Shown here in pieces: positions 14,090 through 24,202 of a stretch of DNA of 52,487 nucleotides. The DNA is from Hungatella hathewayi WAL-18680 (GTDB lineage Bacteria > Bacillota > Clostridia > Lachnospirales > Lachnospiraceae), in contig NZ_JH379027.1 of assembly GCF_000235505.1 (NCBI RefSeq), forward strand, positions 2,255,480 through 2,307,966, in the 5' to 3' direction. The stretch's first letter is position 1. Every line of letters begins with the position of its first letter. The notes below the pieces were generated by a model, which worked only from the letters and a program-made list of their open reading frames with translations, was not told the origin of the DNA and did not search any database. The position numbers were made by a program, and so were the translations under genes.

Positions 14090-16867
14090 ATGCTGAAGGT
14101 ATCGGAGATAACCGTCCAGTATTTAGACCATCCGGTGGGACTGGGGGAACGGCCCTGGTTTGGCTGGAAACTGGAGAGTGACAGGAGAAATGTGATTCAG
14201 GAGGCCTACTGTCTGGAGATTGGGGCGGATGCGGCCTGCTCCCAGCCGGTCTGGCAGAGCGGCTGGGTGGAGAGCCAGGAATCCGTCCATGTGGAGGCGG
14301 AAGGGTTTGCGCCGGAATCCTGTACGAAATATTATGTGAGAGTCAAGGTGCGGGACGGGCAGGAGGAGAGCGGGTTTTGTGAGGCGGCTCCTTTTGTGAT
14401 GGCCATATTGAACCAGGAGGAGTGGCAGGCCCGCTTTATCACGGCGGAGCGGCCGGAGGATAAAGACTCTTCGGGGAGTACCTGTCTCAGAAAAGAGATT
14501 CGTCTTTCCGGTGAGGTGGAAAGCGCTTTTGTATGTGCCACGGCGCTGGGATTATATCATTTTTATATTAACGGGGAGAAGATAGGGACGGACGAAATGA
14601 CGCCCGGCTGGACTTCCTACAAGAATCACCTGTGTTACCAGACCTACGAGGTCACGGAGTATCTGAAACAGGGTGACAATGCGTTGGGCGCCATGGTTGG
14701 CGCCGGCTGGTACAAGGGCAAGATGGGATTTCTGCACCTGCGCAACAACTACGGGGAGCGGGCGGCCTTTCTGATGCAGCTGCTTATCCGTTACCGGGAT
14801 GGCAGGGAAGAGATTGTCGTGACGGATGACAGCTGGACGGGACATGACGGGCCGGTCACGTTTTCAGAAATATATGACGGCGAGACTTATGATGCAAGAC
14901 TTGAGATAGACGGGTGGAATCTGGCAGAAATGGGGCAGGCGGTGGAGTCACTGGCCGGGCAGCAGGAGCAGGTGGTGGAGTCATCGGCTGGGCAGCAGGT
15001 ACAGGCAGTGGAGTCGCTGGCTGGCCAGCAGGAGCGGGCAGTGAATGCCTCAGACTGGCGTCCGGCAGAAATGTTGGATTTCCCTATGAGTGCCCTCTGC
15101 GCCCAGGCGGGAAGCAAGGTTTCCGTGGTGGAAACGCCGCCTGTTAAGGAGATTCTCACCACGCCGCAGGGCGACAGAGTTCTGGACTTCGGCCAGAATC
15201 TGACCGGCCGGGTTCAGTTCAAGGTCCGTGGAAATGCCGGAGACCAGGTGAGACTTCATTTCTTTGAAACTCTGGACGCGGCCGGAAATGTCTACACCGC
15301 CAATTTGAGAACCGCCAAAGAGGAAGTGACCTACATCTGCAAGGGACAGGGCGAGGAACTGTACCATCCCTATTTCAGCTTCCAGGGCTTCCGTTACGCC
15401 CATGTAATTTCCTGGCCTGGAGAGCTGTGCCCGGAGGACATCGAAGCGCAGGTGCTCCACTCCGCCATGAAGGAGACCGGTGATTTCCAATGTTCCCATC
15501 CCCTGGTGAACCAGCTTCACCACAACATCCGCTGGAGCATGAAGGGCAATTTCCTGGATGTGCCGACGGACTGTCCCCAGAGAGACGAGCGGATGGGCTG
15601 GACGGGGGACGCCCAGATATTCTGCCGGACAGCCTGCTATCTGATGAACACCTACACGTTCTTTGCTAAATGGTTGAGGGACGTGGCGGCGGACCAGACA
15701 CCGGAGGGGGGCGTGCCCCACGTGGTGCCGGATATTATCAGCGGGAAAGAGGAGGACGACTGGCTGCTGTCCCAGGGAACCCACTCCGCGGCGGCCTGGG
15801 CCGACGTGGCGGTCATCAATCCCTGGAACCTGTATCTGATGTATGGGGATAAGACCATCCTGGAAGAACAGTATGATAGCATGAAACGCTGGATTGGTTT
15901 TATGAGAGACCACGCCGTGGACTACATCTGGAACTACAAACTTCAGTTCGGCGACTGGGTGGCTCTGGATGCGGAGGAAGGCAGTTATTTCGGGGCGACG
16001 CCCAATGACTTGACCTGCACCGCCTATTTTGCCCACTCCACGGATTTGTTTGCCCGGATAGCCGGGATACTGGGGCGGGGTGAGGACGCGAGAGAGTACG
16101 GGGAACTGTATGAGAAGATAAAAGAGAAATTCCGGAGAACCTTTTTCCAGGAAGACGGGAAAATGACGGCCATGACGCAGACAGCCCATATTGTGGCGCT
16201 GTATTTCGAACTGGTTCCGGAGGAGTACCGCATGCAGACAGCGGCCCAGCTGGTGAAACTGCTGGAGAAGGAGCAGGGACATCTGGTGACCGGGTTTGTG
16301 GGGACACCTTATTTCTGCCATGCATTGAGCCGGAACGGCTATGTGAAAGAGGCCTATGAGCTGCTGTTGAAAGAGGATTTCCCATCCTGGCTGTACCAGG
16401 TGAAAATGGGGGCGACCACCATCTGGGAGCACTGGGACGGACTGAAACCGGACGGAACCATGTGGAGCCCGGATATGAATTCCTTTAACCATTACGCCTA
16501 CGGGGCGGTGGGAGAATGGCTGTACCGGGTGGTCCTCGGCATCGAAGCGGATGAGAGGGATCCGGGTTACCATCATATGATCATCAGCCCCCAGACCGGG
16601 GATGCGTTTGCATTTGCCAAAGGGCATTATGACAGCGTTTACGGGACAATAAAAGTCCACTGGGAGAAGGGGCAGCAGGAGGGAGAACGCCGGCTATATA
16701 TTACGATTCCGGCGAACACCACGGCTGATATCCGTCTGGAGAGCGGGGCAGTGATTGCGGATGCGGACGGACTGGCGTTTGTGGATCAGGCTGGCGTTAT
16801 GACGGCTGTGGCAGGCTCCGGGACCTATGAGATAAGTTACCGGAAAGGAGGAGAGCAATCATGCTGA
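14090..16867 (+). CDS. GH78 alpha-L-rhamnosidase
   Basis: 925-aa enzyme releasing terminal alpha-L-rhamnose. The start at 14090 follows AGGAGGAG. Domains in order: N-terminal beta-sandwich (about 1-120), a carbohydrate-binding domain with YHFYINGEKIGTDEMTPGW (about 150-285), a second beta domain with DFGQNLTGRV, then the (alpha/alpha)6 catalytic domain with the hallmark PTDCPQRDERMGWTGDAQ, E500 being the predicted general acid, and a C-terminal beta domain. There is no signal peptide, so it probably acts in the cytoplasm on imported oligosaccharides. Unusually, a 33-bp tandem repeat encodes residues 284-316, an acidic Gln-rich insert. The gene overlaps the next one by 7 bp. Confidence 0.95.
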   Translation: MLKVSEITVQYLDHPVGLGERPWFGWKLESDRRNVIQEAYCLEIGADAACSQPVWQSGWVESQESVHVEAEGFAPESCTKYYVRVKVRDGQEESGFCEAAPFVMAILNQEEWQARFITAERPEDKDSSGSTCLRKEIRLSGEVESAFVCATALGLYHFYINGEKIGTDEMTPGWTSYKNHLCYQTYEVTEYLKQGDNALGAMVGAGWYKGKMGFLHLRNNYGERAAFLMQLLIRYRDGREEIVVTDDSWTGHDGPVTFSEIYDGETYDARLEIDGWNLAEMGQAVESLAGQQEQVVESSAGQQVQAVESLAGQQERAVNASDWRPAEMLDFPMSALCAQAGSKVSVVETPPVKEILTTPQGDRVLDFGQNLTGRVQFKVRGNAGDQVRLHFFETLDAAGNVYTANLRTAKEEVTYICKGQGEELYHPYFSFQGFRYAHVISWPGELCPEDIEAQVLHSAMKETGDFQCSHPLVNQLHHNIRWSMKGNFLDVPTDCPQRDERMGWTGDAQIFCRTACYLMNTYTFFAKWLRDVAADQTPEGGVPHVVPDIISGKEEDDWLLSQGTHSAAAWADVAVINPWNLYLMYGDKTILEEQYDSMKRWIGFMRDHAVDYIWNYKLQFGDWVALDAEEGSYFGATPNDLTCTAYFAHSTDLFARIAGILGRGEDAREYGELYEKIKEKFRRTFFQEDGKMTAMTQTAHIVALYFELVPEEYRMQTAAQLVKLLEKEQGHLVTGFVGTPYFCHALSRNGYVKEAYELLLKEDFPSWLYQVKMGATTIWEHWDGLKPDGTMWSPDMNSFNHYAYGAVGEWLYRVVLGIEADERDPGYHHMIISPQTGDAFAFAKGHYDSVYGTIKVHWEKGQQEGERRLYITIPANTTADIRLESGAVIADADGLAFVDQAGVMTAVAGSGTYEISYRKGGEQSC
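14939..15037 (+). repeat. 33-bp in-frame minisatellite inside the GH78 gene
   Basis: Three contiguous units (14939-14971, 14972-15004, 15005-15037) encode AVESLAGQQEQ, VVESSAGQQVQ and AVESLAGQQER, followed by a partial AV. The period is exactly 11 codons, so copy-number change keeps the frame. Confidence 0.92.
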
Positions 16868-18858
16868 CAGACACAACACATTCACCTAACGCCGGAGTAT
16901 ATGGTCTGCCCTTTCATGCGGTGACATGGACGGGGGGACTGTACCGGGAGCGGTTTGATACCTGTACGGCGGCCACGGTTCCCCATCTTCAGAAGATGTT
17001 TGAGAGCAAGGACATCAGCCATGTGGTGGAGAATTTTCGGATAGCCGCAGGGGAGAAAGAGGGAAGCTTTGACGGAACCGTGTTCGGGGACGGGGATTTT
17101 TATAAATGGATGGAGGCCGCCATCTACACGGCGGTGGCCGGGAACAACCGGGAGCTGCTGGGGCAGATGGAGGATTATATCGCCCTAATCGGGCGGGCAC
17201 AGCTGGAGGACGGGTACATTTCCACCAAGCAGATTATCAGCGAGCGGGAAGGAACCGGGGCAAGGCTGGGAGATATCAATGAGTTTGAGGTTTACAATTT
17301 CGGGCATCTGTTCACGTCGGCCTGTCTCTACAAGCGGCTGACGGGAAATGACAGCTTTTTACGGATTGCCGAGAAGGCGGCGGGATATCTGAAACACCTC
17401 TATGCGGAGGCGGAGAAGACCGGGGAAGCCCAGACGGCTGTCTGCCCGTCCCACTATATGGGATTAGCAGAGCTTTACCGGACCACCGGAAACCGGGAGT
17501 ATCTGGAACTGTTGAAACAGGCGGTGAGACTGCGGGACTGTGTGGGAGAGGGAATGGATGACAACCAGGACCGGCTGCCGCTAAAGGAGCATGAAGCCAT
17601 TATCGGCCATGCGGTCCGGGCCAATTATCTGTATGCCGGCGTGGCGGATTTGTGTCTGGAGGAGGACAATCCGGAACTGGTGGAGGTGCTTCATAAGGTG
17701 TGGAAAAGTCTGGTGACGCAGAAACTCTACATCACCGGCGGGTGCGGGGCGTTGTATAATGGCGCGTCCCCCTACGGCGATTTCTTCCACCACCAGCTGG
17801 TGCATCAGGCTTACGGCTACGAATACCAGCTGCCCAATGTGACGGCCTACAATGAGACCTGTGCTTCGGTGGGGGGCGTTTACTGGGCCTACCGCATGTT
17901 CTGCATGGAGAAAAAGGCGGAGTATGTGGATGTTCTGGAGCGGATGGTGTTGAATGTAAATCTGGCGGCGGTCAGCCTGGACGGGAAACGGTTCTTTTAT
18001 GAGAATATGCTCCGCAGGGCGAAGAAGCTGCCATACAGTCTGATTTGGGGGCAGGAGCGGGCGGAATATATCTTAAGCTACTGCTGCCCGCCCAACCTGG
18101 CCAGAATGATTGCCCAGCTGGGCGAATACGCCTATGCCACGGACGGAACGGGGATTTACACCCTGCTGTACGGGGATAACCGGGCGGAGCTTGCGTTGGA
18201 ACATGGCTGTGCCGCCACGCTGGTGCAGAAGACGGAGTATCCCTATGATGGGAATATCCGTTTTACGTTTGAAGATGTGAAACAGAATGCGCCCGTCACC
18301 CTTCACGTGAGAATTCCGGGATGGGTGAGGAAAGGGAGCATCCGCCTGATAATTGAGAATGCTGCTAACCACCAGCCGCAAACCTGGAAATTAACCAGAG
18401 AACAGGCGGGAACCTATCTCCCCATCGAGATATCCAATCCCGCCGCCTCCACCCTGGAAATCGATTTTGGCATGGAGCCGCGCCTCACCTGCGCACATCC
18501 TCTGGTGGAGGAGACGAATGGCCAGGTGGCCGTGGAGTGCGGCCCGCTGGTGTACTGTCTGGAGGGCATGGATGCCCCGGTGGAGACGCTGGATGATTTG
18601 TATATCCCTTCGGATATCACGCTGAAGCCGGAGCCAAGAACCATCGAAGGCAGAACCATCACCGGACTGGCCGGTGCCATGTGGAAGAAAAAACGCAATG
18701 AAAATTACGACAGAGATGCCTTATATCAGGACTACGAGGATGACGGCTACGAGAGCGTTCCGGTGCATCTGATTCCCTACTTTGCCTGGGATAACCGCGG
18801 TATGGATGAGATGCGCATCTGGATGCCGGTCGTAACGGCAAACGGCCATTCGAATTAG
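16861..18858 (+). CDS. GH127-type beta-L-arabinofuranosidase
   Basis: 665-aa enzyme expected to hydrolyse terminal beta-L-arabinofuranosides. It has an (alpha/alpha)6 barrel (KWMEAAIYTAV, LEDGYISTKQ) and a beta-sandwich C-terminus. The zinc and nucleophile residues of the family are visible: E332 and C334 in NETCASVGG, and C408-C409 in SYCCPPNLARM, corresponding to E338, C340, C417 and C418 of HypBA1. No signal peptide. It overlaps the GH78 gene by 7 bp, so the two are coupled. With rhamnosidase and apiosidase-like neighbours it fits trimming of rhamnogalacturonan-II side chains or other plant glycosides. GH146 is a close alternative family. Confidence 0.9.
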   Translation: MLTDTTHSPNAGVYGLPFHAVTWTGGLYRERFDTCTAATVPHLQKMFESKDISHVVENFRIAAGEKEGSFDGTVFGDGDFYKWMEAAIYTAVAGNNRELLGQMEDYIALIGRAQLEDGYISTKQIISEREGTGARLGDINEFEVYNFGHLFTSACLYKRLTGNDSFLRIAEKAAGYLKHLYAEAEKTGEAQTAVCPSHYMGLAELYRTTGNREYLELLKQAVRLRDCVGEGMDDNQDRLPLKEHEAIIGHAVRANYLYAGVADLCLEEDNPELVEVLHKVWKSLVTQKLYITGGCGALYNGASPYGDFFHHQLVHQAYGYEYQLPNVTAYNETCASVGGVYWAYRMFCMEKKAEYVDVLERMVLNVNLAAVSLDGKRFFYENMLRRAKKLPYSLIWGQERAEYILSYCCPPNLARMIAQLGEYAYATDGTGIYTLLYGDNRAELALEHGCAATLVQKTEYPYDGNIRFTFEDVKQNAPVTLHVRIPGWVRKGSIRLIIENAANHQPQTWKLTREQAGTYLPIEISNPAASTLEIDFGMEPRLTCAHPLVEETNGQVAVECGPLVYCLEGMDAPVETLDDLYIPSDITLKPEPRTIEGRTITGLAGAMWKKKRNENYDRDALYQDYEDDGYESVPVHLIPYFAWDNRGMDEMRIWMPVVTANGHSN

Positions 18859-18924
18859 AAGAATGCCAACAGTATCAAAACACAAGATGCAATACCTCAA
18901 TCATACATTGGAGGACTGACAGAG

Positions 18925-21048
18925 ATGTTATATGGAGTATCGTATTACCCGGAGCACAAGACGAAAGAGGACCTTGCCTGGGATATTAAGCTGTTGAAGG
19001 AATCCGGCATCAACACCGTGCGCATGGGGGAATTCTCCTGGTGCCGCATGGAGCCGGAGCCGGGACGATATGATTTCACCTGGCTCGATCCTGTCATAGA
19101 GGAGCTTGGAAATGCCGGCATCCGCACCATCGTGGGAACGCCCACGGCGTGCCCGCCGGCCTGGATGGTGGAACAGTGGCCGGATATGCTCTATCAGGAT
19201 AACCGTGGTGTCCGCCGCCCCTTTGGCGGCCGCCGCCACGGCTGTTACAACCACGAGAAATTCCGGGAAGACTGCGCCGCCATCGCCACGGCCATCGGCC
19301 GCCACTACGGCGCCAACCCTTACATAGCAGGCTTCCAGATAGACAACGAGCTGGCCCAGGAAGGAACCGGCCGCTGCACCTGCCCCACATGCCAGAAGAA
19401 ATTCCAGGCATGGCTGGAGCGAAAATACGGTGATATCCACACCTTCAACCGCCGCAGCGGCGCCATCTTCTGGTCCCAGGAGTACACCGGTTTCACCCAG
19501 ATTCACCCGCCGGTCAATGCCATAGAACCAGGCGCCCAGACGCAGATACGGGATTTCTACGAAAATCCCACCGTCCGCCTGGAATTTGAGCGGTTTTCCA
19601 GCGAGTGCCAGATCGAATTCCAGAACATTCAGGCGGACATCTTAAAAGCCCACACCAGCTATCCGGTCACCACCAACGGAACCGGACTTGCCACCAACAG
19701 CATTGACTATTACAAGGGCTTTGAGAATCTGGACCGCTACGCCTTTGACTACTATCCAAACCTGCGGGACGCCTGGGTGGATTCCTTCCCCTACGCCTTT
19801 GGACGCGGGGTAAAGCCGGGTGTCCCCTTCTGGGTGCTGGAATTCATGTCCGGCGGCGGCCACCGCTTCGGCGGAAGCGGCCGCTTACAGCCGAATCCCG
19901 GAGCCTTAAAACAGGCCGTCGTCCAGTCCTTCGCCCAGGGGGCGGAGCTGATACTTCATTTTCAGTTTCGCAGCTTCCCGGTGGGAGCGGAGCAGCTGAA
20001 CTACGCCATCGTGGACATGGACGGCATCCCAAGACGCCGCTACTACGAAATGCAGGAGACAGCCGCCCTGTTAAAACAGCTGGAACCGCTGGCCGGCGCC
20101 GGTTTCCCCTCCGAGGTGGGAATCCTGTTAAACTACGACAGCCACTGGGCGCTGAACATCAAGCCGGTCAATGAGACGGAATTCACATATCTGGACTTTG
20201 CCCGGAAACTGTATTACAATTTAGAATGCATCGGAATTCACGCCGACGTCCTGTCCTCGGACAGCAGACCGGCGGATTTGGCCGGATACAAGGCGCTGGT
20301 TCTGCCCGCCTCCATCATTCTCAGCGAGGAGCGGGCCAGGGCGCTGAAGGAATACGTGGCATCCGGCGGCCTCCTCATCTCCACCTTTTTAACCAGCGTG
20401 AAAAATGAGGACAACGTAGGCTACACCAGCCCTCTGCCAGCCAATATGACGGAGGTGTTCGGAGTCACTGTCCAGGAGGTGGAGCCGGTATTTGAGACCA
20501 GCCGCGCCAGCCTGGAACTCCATCTGGACGGCCAGGACCTGCGGCCAGACGCCAGCAGTGACAGGATGTCTGTCGATGGAACTGTTTCCGATGACGCCCG
20601 GAGCAGCCTTTTGGGGGAGAATGCAGTACCCGGAAGAGGTACCATTGTCACCACCGATAACGCCTGGAGCGAGCTGCTGGCCGGCGAAGCCGCCAGCCTA
20701 GGCGTTTACACCACAACCTACAAAGCCGGCAGCGCCGTCATTTCCCAGCATCCTTACGGAGCCGGCAGCGCCGTCTACATCGGCACCGACCTTCCGGATA
20801 AGGACTGGAGAGCGCTTTTCGACCATCTCCTGTCCCCAATCTGCCAGTGGAAGGACGAGATACCGCCCCATGAGGGCATCCAGGTAGTCAGCCGGATCCG
20901 TGACAACACCCGGATCTACTACCTGTTCAATTTCTCCGGCCAGGAGACCACCGTCTCCATTCCGGAGGGAAAAACAGACATTTTAAGCGGTCAGCAGCTG
21001 GAACAGAAACTCACATTAAAGCCGAACGATTTTATCGTAATCGGATAA
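18925..21048 (+). CDS. GH42 beta-galactosidase / alpha-L-arabinopyranosidase
   Basis: 707-aa GH42 enzyme starting MLYGVSYYPEHK, 9 nt after GGAGG. The TIM-barrel carries TPTACPPAWM, the acid/base E142 (FQIDNELAQE) and the nucleophile E306 (FWVLEFMSGGG); the trimerisation domain and short C-terminal beta domain follow. Family zinc cysteines are visible in GRCTCPTCQKKF. No signal peptide, so it acts on imported oligosaccharides. A run with SSDRMSVDGTVSDDARSSLL near residues 546-565 looks like a variable loop not typical of the family. It follows the GH127 gene by 66 bp and ends the first gene block with a terminator. Confidence 0.93.
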   Translation: MLYGVSYYPEHKTKEDLAWDIKLLKESGINTVRMGEFSWCRMEPEPGRYDFTWLDPVIEELGNAGIRTIVGTPTACPPAWMVEQWPDMLYQDNRGVRRPFGGRRHGCYNHEKFREDCAAIATAIGRHYGANPYIAGFQIDNELAQEGTGRCTCPTCQKKFQAWLERKYGDIHTFNRRSGAIFWSQEYTGFTQIHPPVNAIEPGAQTQIRDFYENPTVRLEFERFSSECQIEFQNIQADILKAHTSYPVTTNGTGLATNSIDYYKGFENLDRYAFDYYPNLRDAWVDSFPYAFGRGVKPGVPFWVLEFMSGGGHRFGGSGRLQPNPGALKQAVVQSFAQGAELILHFQFRSFPVGAEQLNYAIVDMDGIPRRRYYEMQETAALLKQLEPLAGAGFPSEVGILLNYDSHWALNIKPVNETEFTYLDFARKLYYNLECIGIHADVLSSDSRPADLAGYKALVLPASIILSEERARALKEYVASGGLLISTFLTSVKNEDNVGYTSPLPANMTEVFGVTVQEVEPVFETSRASLELHLDGQDLRPDASSDRMSVDGTVSDDARSSLLGENAVPGRGTIVTTDNAWSELLAGEAASLGVYTTTYKAGSAVISQHPYGAGSAVYIGTDLPDKDWRALFDHLLSPICQWKDEIPPHEGIQVVSRIRDNTRIYYLFNFSGQETTVSIPEGKTDILSGQQLEQKLTLKPNDFIVIG

Positions 21049-21052
21049 CAGG

Positions 21053-21090
21053 AAAATAAGGAAGCACCGGCATAGGTCTTCCTTATTTTT
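21053..21090 (+). terminator. Terminator after the GH42 gene
   Basis: AAAATAAGGAAG (21053-21064) pairs perfectly with CTTCCTTATTTT (21078-21089) plus one more T. It closes the isomerase-to-GH42 transcript before the sensor kinase. Confidence 0.88.
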
Positions 21091-21160
21091 GCATAACCGG
21101 TTTTGCACAACAGGGTCCCGCCACCGTGCGGAACACCAGCCATTTCAAGGGGGAGTACAG

Positions 21161-23017
21161 ATGAAGCAGTTTCGCATCAATCAAAAAAATCAATGGAAGA
21201 TCCGCCTGACCAGGGCGTGGAAGCGCAGAAGCATCAAGGAGCAGATTCTCTCCTCCATGCTCATCTGTTCCATCATCGCCGCCGCCCTCCTTGGCGGCAT
21301 GACGTTCCTGTTCTCCAAACGGACCATGGAGCGGAATTACCAGAACTCCCACCGGCACAACCTGGAGGTGTCCGGCAGCATTATCGACATCCAGCTCCAG
21401 AACCTGGTGGAGCTTTCCAGAACCCTGCTGCAAAACCAGGAATTCAAAAACATTTTCACCAGAGAGCAGAGGACGGGAACCTATTTCTCCAGCCGTGACG
21501 ACATCGTGTTAAACCACATCATGCGGGATTTGGCGGAGCAGAACAAATACATCCAGAGCATCGTGGCCATCCACAAGACCGGCAACATCTACTTTTACAG
21601 CAAGCTGACCATGCAGAACGGGAAAATGTTAAAGTATCACAGAGACACCGATATCCTCTCCATGGACTGGGTCACCCAGTCGGATAAGGAGCTGGGAAAG
21701 GAGCTGTTCTACGGCTATAACGTCCTCTTTGATGACAACAACGAGACCTTCTCCATGGTCAAAACTCTGAAAAATACGGAGGACGGGGAGGACATGGGCT
21801 ATGTGGTGTTCAACATCAAGAAAAGCATTTTCCTGTCCGCCTTCGGGAGAGCGGACGAGGGCTACGTCACAAACCGCTACATGATTATGGACAAAAACCA
21901 GGCCACCTCCGGGGGAAATCCAGATGGAAACCTGGTGTATTTCCACGGCGGCACGGAGATGAAGCCGACCATCGTGGCGGATTACATCAGTGGCCACAGC
22001 GGCCGGTACTTATTCAGCGAGGTCCACAACGAGCGGGGCGGCTGGGAGGTCGTCAACGTCATAGCCAGGGAGGAGTTAAGCCATGACAGCAATTACATCG
22101 GCTGGATTACCTTCCTGGTGTGTATCGCCATGATGATCGTCTGTTACCTGTTTGCCTCCAGGGTTTCCAACATTATCACAAGGCCGTTAGAGCAGTTAAA
22201 GAAGAACATTGACGTGGTCAGCGAGGGCAAATTCCAGATTGAGGAGGAGTTTGACGAGACGGAGATAGGCCGCATCGGCACCCAGTTTAAGAACATGGTC
22301 AACAACAACTTGGACCTTCACGAGAAGCTGCTTCACTCGGAAATCCGGGAGAAGGAGGCGGAGCTGTTGCTGCTGCAGTCCCAGATTAACCCGCATTTTC
22401 TCTACAACACTTTGGATTCCCTGTATTTCATGGCGGTGATCGAGCAGGCGGATGAGATTGCGGAGATGGTGCTGGCCCTGTCCGACACCTTCAAACTCAG
22501 CTTGAACCGGGGCGAGAAGCTTATCGAGGTGAGGGACGAGATTGAGAAAATCAAGGCATACATGAAGCTCCAGAACATGCGCTACCACAACCGGTTTGAG
22601 CTTCAGATTGACGTGGAGGAATCCATGATGGAGCAGAAAATCCTCACCTTCATCCTGCAGCCGGTGGTGGAAAATGCCGTCTACCACGGCCTGGAGCCCA
22701 AGATGGGGGACGAGTGCTATATCCGCCTGACCGGGCGCCTGGTGGAGCCTTCAGAGGGCGGACATCTGGCGGACCAGCCGGATGACGGCCATGGGGAAGA
22801 AACATCAAAAATCAGCTACATGGAGTTCCAAATCAAAGATAATGGGGTGGGAATCATCGACATGAGCCAGCTGGAAGAGGGCTATGGCGTGAGAAATATC
22901 AAGGAGCGGCTGTTCTTATTCTACGGGGAAGAGGCGGGCATCCGCTACGAGAGCAGACCGGGAGAGGGAACACAAGTCATCATCCGGGTTCCGCTTGACA
23001 TTCAGAAAGAGGGGTAA
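21161..23017 (+). CDS. YesM-type sensor histidine kinase
   Basis: 618-aa membrane sensor; the start at 21161 follows AAGGGGGAG. TM1 is near residues 28-52, an extracellular sensing domain spans about 53-305, TM2 is at WITFLVCIAMMIVCYLFA, then HAMP, the phospho-acceptor motif SQINPHFLYNTLDSLYFMA with H412, and an HATPase domain (VENAVYHGLEP, DNGVGI). This is the LytS/YesM class that pairs with AraC-type response regulators and controls sugar ABC importers. Its regulator follows 8 bp later and the importer about 150 bp after that, so it most likely senses an external oligosaccharide and activates the genes at 24203-30218. Confidence 0.93.
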   Translation: MKQFRINQKNQWKIRLTRAWKRRSIKEQILSSMLICSIIAAALLGGMTFLFSKRTMERNYQNSHRHNLEVSGSIIDIQLQNLVELSRTLLQNQEFKNIFTREQRTGTYFSSRDDIVLNHIMRDLAEQNKYIQSIVAIHKTGNIYFYSKLTMQNGKMLKYHRDTDILSMDWVTQSDKELGKELFYGYNVLFDDNNETFSMVKTLKNTEDGEDMGYVVFNIKKSIFLSAFGRADEGYVTNRYMIMDKNQATSGGNPDGNLVYFHGGTEMKPTIVADYISGHSGRYLFSEVHNERGGWEVVNVIAREELSHDSNYIGWITFLVCIAMMIVCYLFASRVSNIITRPLEQLKKNIDVVSEGKFQIEEEFDETEIGRIGTQFKNMVNNNLDLHEKLLHSEIREKEAELLLLQSQINPHFLYNTLDSLYFMAVIEQADEIAEMVLALSDTFKLSLNRGEKLIEVRDEIEKIKAYMKLQNMRYHNRFELQIDVEESMMEQKILTFILQPVVENAVYHGLEPKMGDECYIRLTGRLVEPSEGGHLADQPDDGHGEETSKISYMEFQIKDNGVGIIDMSQLEEGYGVRNIKERLFLFYGEEAGIRYESRPGEGTQVIIRVPLDIQKEG

Positions 23018-23024
23018 TTGTTAT

Positions 23025-24056
23025 ATGTATCGAATGGTAGTAGCAGACGACGAGTATATCGTGGTGGAGGGGATCAAAGCCATCATAAGCCGGCTGAAGC
23101 TCCAGTGCGAGGTGGTGGGCTTTGCCTACAACGGCATTGAAGCCTTGGACGTCATCCGGGACAAACGGCCGGACATTGTCATCACCGACATCCGCATGCC
23201 GGGACTGGACGGCCTGTCCCTCATCGAGAGCTGTAAGGAATTTCTTCCGGAAGCCTATTATGTGGTAATCAGCGGCTACACGGAATTTGAATATGCCAGA
23301 CGGGCCATCACCCTGGGGGTGGTGGACTACATCGACAAGCCGGTCACCATGCAGAAGATTGCGGAGGTGCTGGAGGAGGTGGAGAAGAAGAGCAATCCGC
23401 CCCAGTACGCCTACAACCGGGTGGTGAAGGAGACCGACAAGGTGGTAGATCTGGTTATGATGGGAAAGGCCGACGGCCTGGAGGAAGCCATGGAACACCT
23501 GCTTCTCATCCTGCGGGAAAATGTTCCCGAATTCGAGCAGTACCGCCAGGAAATGTACAAAATCATGTCCATGCTGGTGCAGATATTCCGGGAGAGCAAT
23601 CCGGACGTCTCCTGCCAGATTACCCGCCACGACATGGAAAAATGGCGGAATCCGGAGGAGTGCGGGGAATTCTGCATGAACATCATCCGCAAGATGAGCG
23701 AGCATCTCCAGGGCAAAAAGGTGGGCAGCAACCACCGGATTATCCAGAAGCTGTTACAGTTCATCGACGAAAAATACGCCGACAACATCGGCCTCAACGA
23801 GCTGGCCATGCTGGTCAACATGAACCCGGCCTACTTGAGCATCCTGTTTCGCAACGAGGTGGGCGTCACCTATGTGAAATATTTAACGGACTTAAGAATC
23901 AAGAAGGCTAAGGAACTTCTGGACGAGGGCATGAAGGTGACGGAGGTCAGCGAAAAAGTGGGCTATTACAACTACCGCTATTTCTGCGAGATTTTCAAGA
24001 AACATCAGGGCATAACGCCAAACGAATACAAGGGACACGTGAGAAAACGTGGTTAA
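23025..24056 (+). CDS. YesN-type response regulator with AraC DNA-binding domain
   Basis: 343 aa. Receiver domain at about 1-120: acidic pair DDE near residue 8, phospho-acceptor D55 in DIVITDIRMPGLDG, and K of the DKPVT motif. A linker helical region follows, and then two AraC-type HTHs at the C-terminus (NIGLNELAMLVNMNPAYLSI and VGYYNYRYFCEIFKKHQGI, ending TPNEYKG). The start at 23025 follows GAGGGG. It partners the kinase immediately upstream and probably activates the importer promoter just downstream. Confidence 0.94.
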   Translation: MYRMVVADDEYIVVEGIKAIISRLKLQCEVVGFAYNGIEALDVIRDKRPDIVITDIRMPGLDGLSLIESCKEFLPEAYYVVISGYTEFEYARRAITLGVVDYIDKPVTMQKIAEVLEEVEKKSNPPQYAYNRVVKETDKVVDLVMMGKADGLEEAMEHLLLILRENVPEFEQYRQEMYKIMSMLVQIFRESNPDVSCQITRHDMEKWRNPEECGEFCMNIIRKMSEHLQGKKVGSNHRIIQKLLQFIDEKYADNIGLNELAMLVNMNPAYLSILFRNEVGVTYVKYLTDLRIKKAKELLDEGMKVTEVSEKVGYYNYRYFCEIFKKHQGITPNEYKGHVRKRG

Positions 24057-24148
24057 ATGAACAAAAATTCAGATATGAGCAGACAATACATATAAAAAGT
24101 GTACAAAACCAAAGAAATGACTGACTATCCGGCTCCGTGAATCTCTGC

Positions 24149-24154
24149 TAAAAT
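24149..24154 (+). promoter_or_regulatory. Possible extended -10 element for the ABC importer
   Basis: TGCTAAAAT (24146-24154) is an extended -10 (TGnTAAAAT) about 48 bp upstream of the binding-protein ATG. No good -35 is present, as expected for a promoter that depends on an AraC-type activator. Confidence 0.4.
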
Positions 24155-24202
24155 GTACCTATCAAACAAAAACAAGAGAAACGTGTGGGAGGTAACAAAG
24201 AA

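Noticed and set aside
15050-16660. 536-codon open frame on the minus strand inside the GH78 gene
   Set aside because: It is a shadow of the GC-rich plus-strand gene: no ribosome site, His/Gly/Arg-rich low-complexity product, and GH78 motifs are intact on the other strand.
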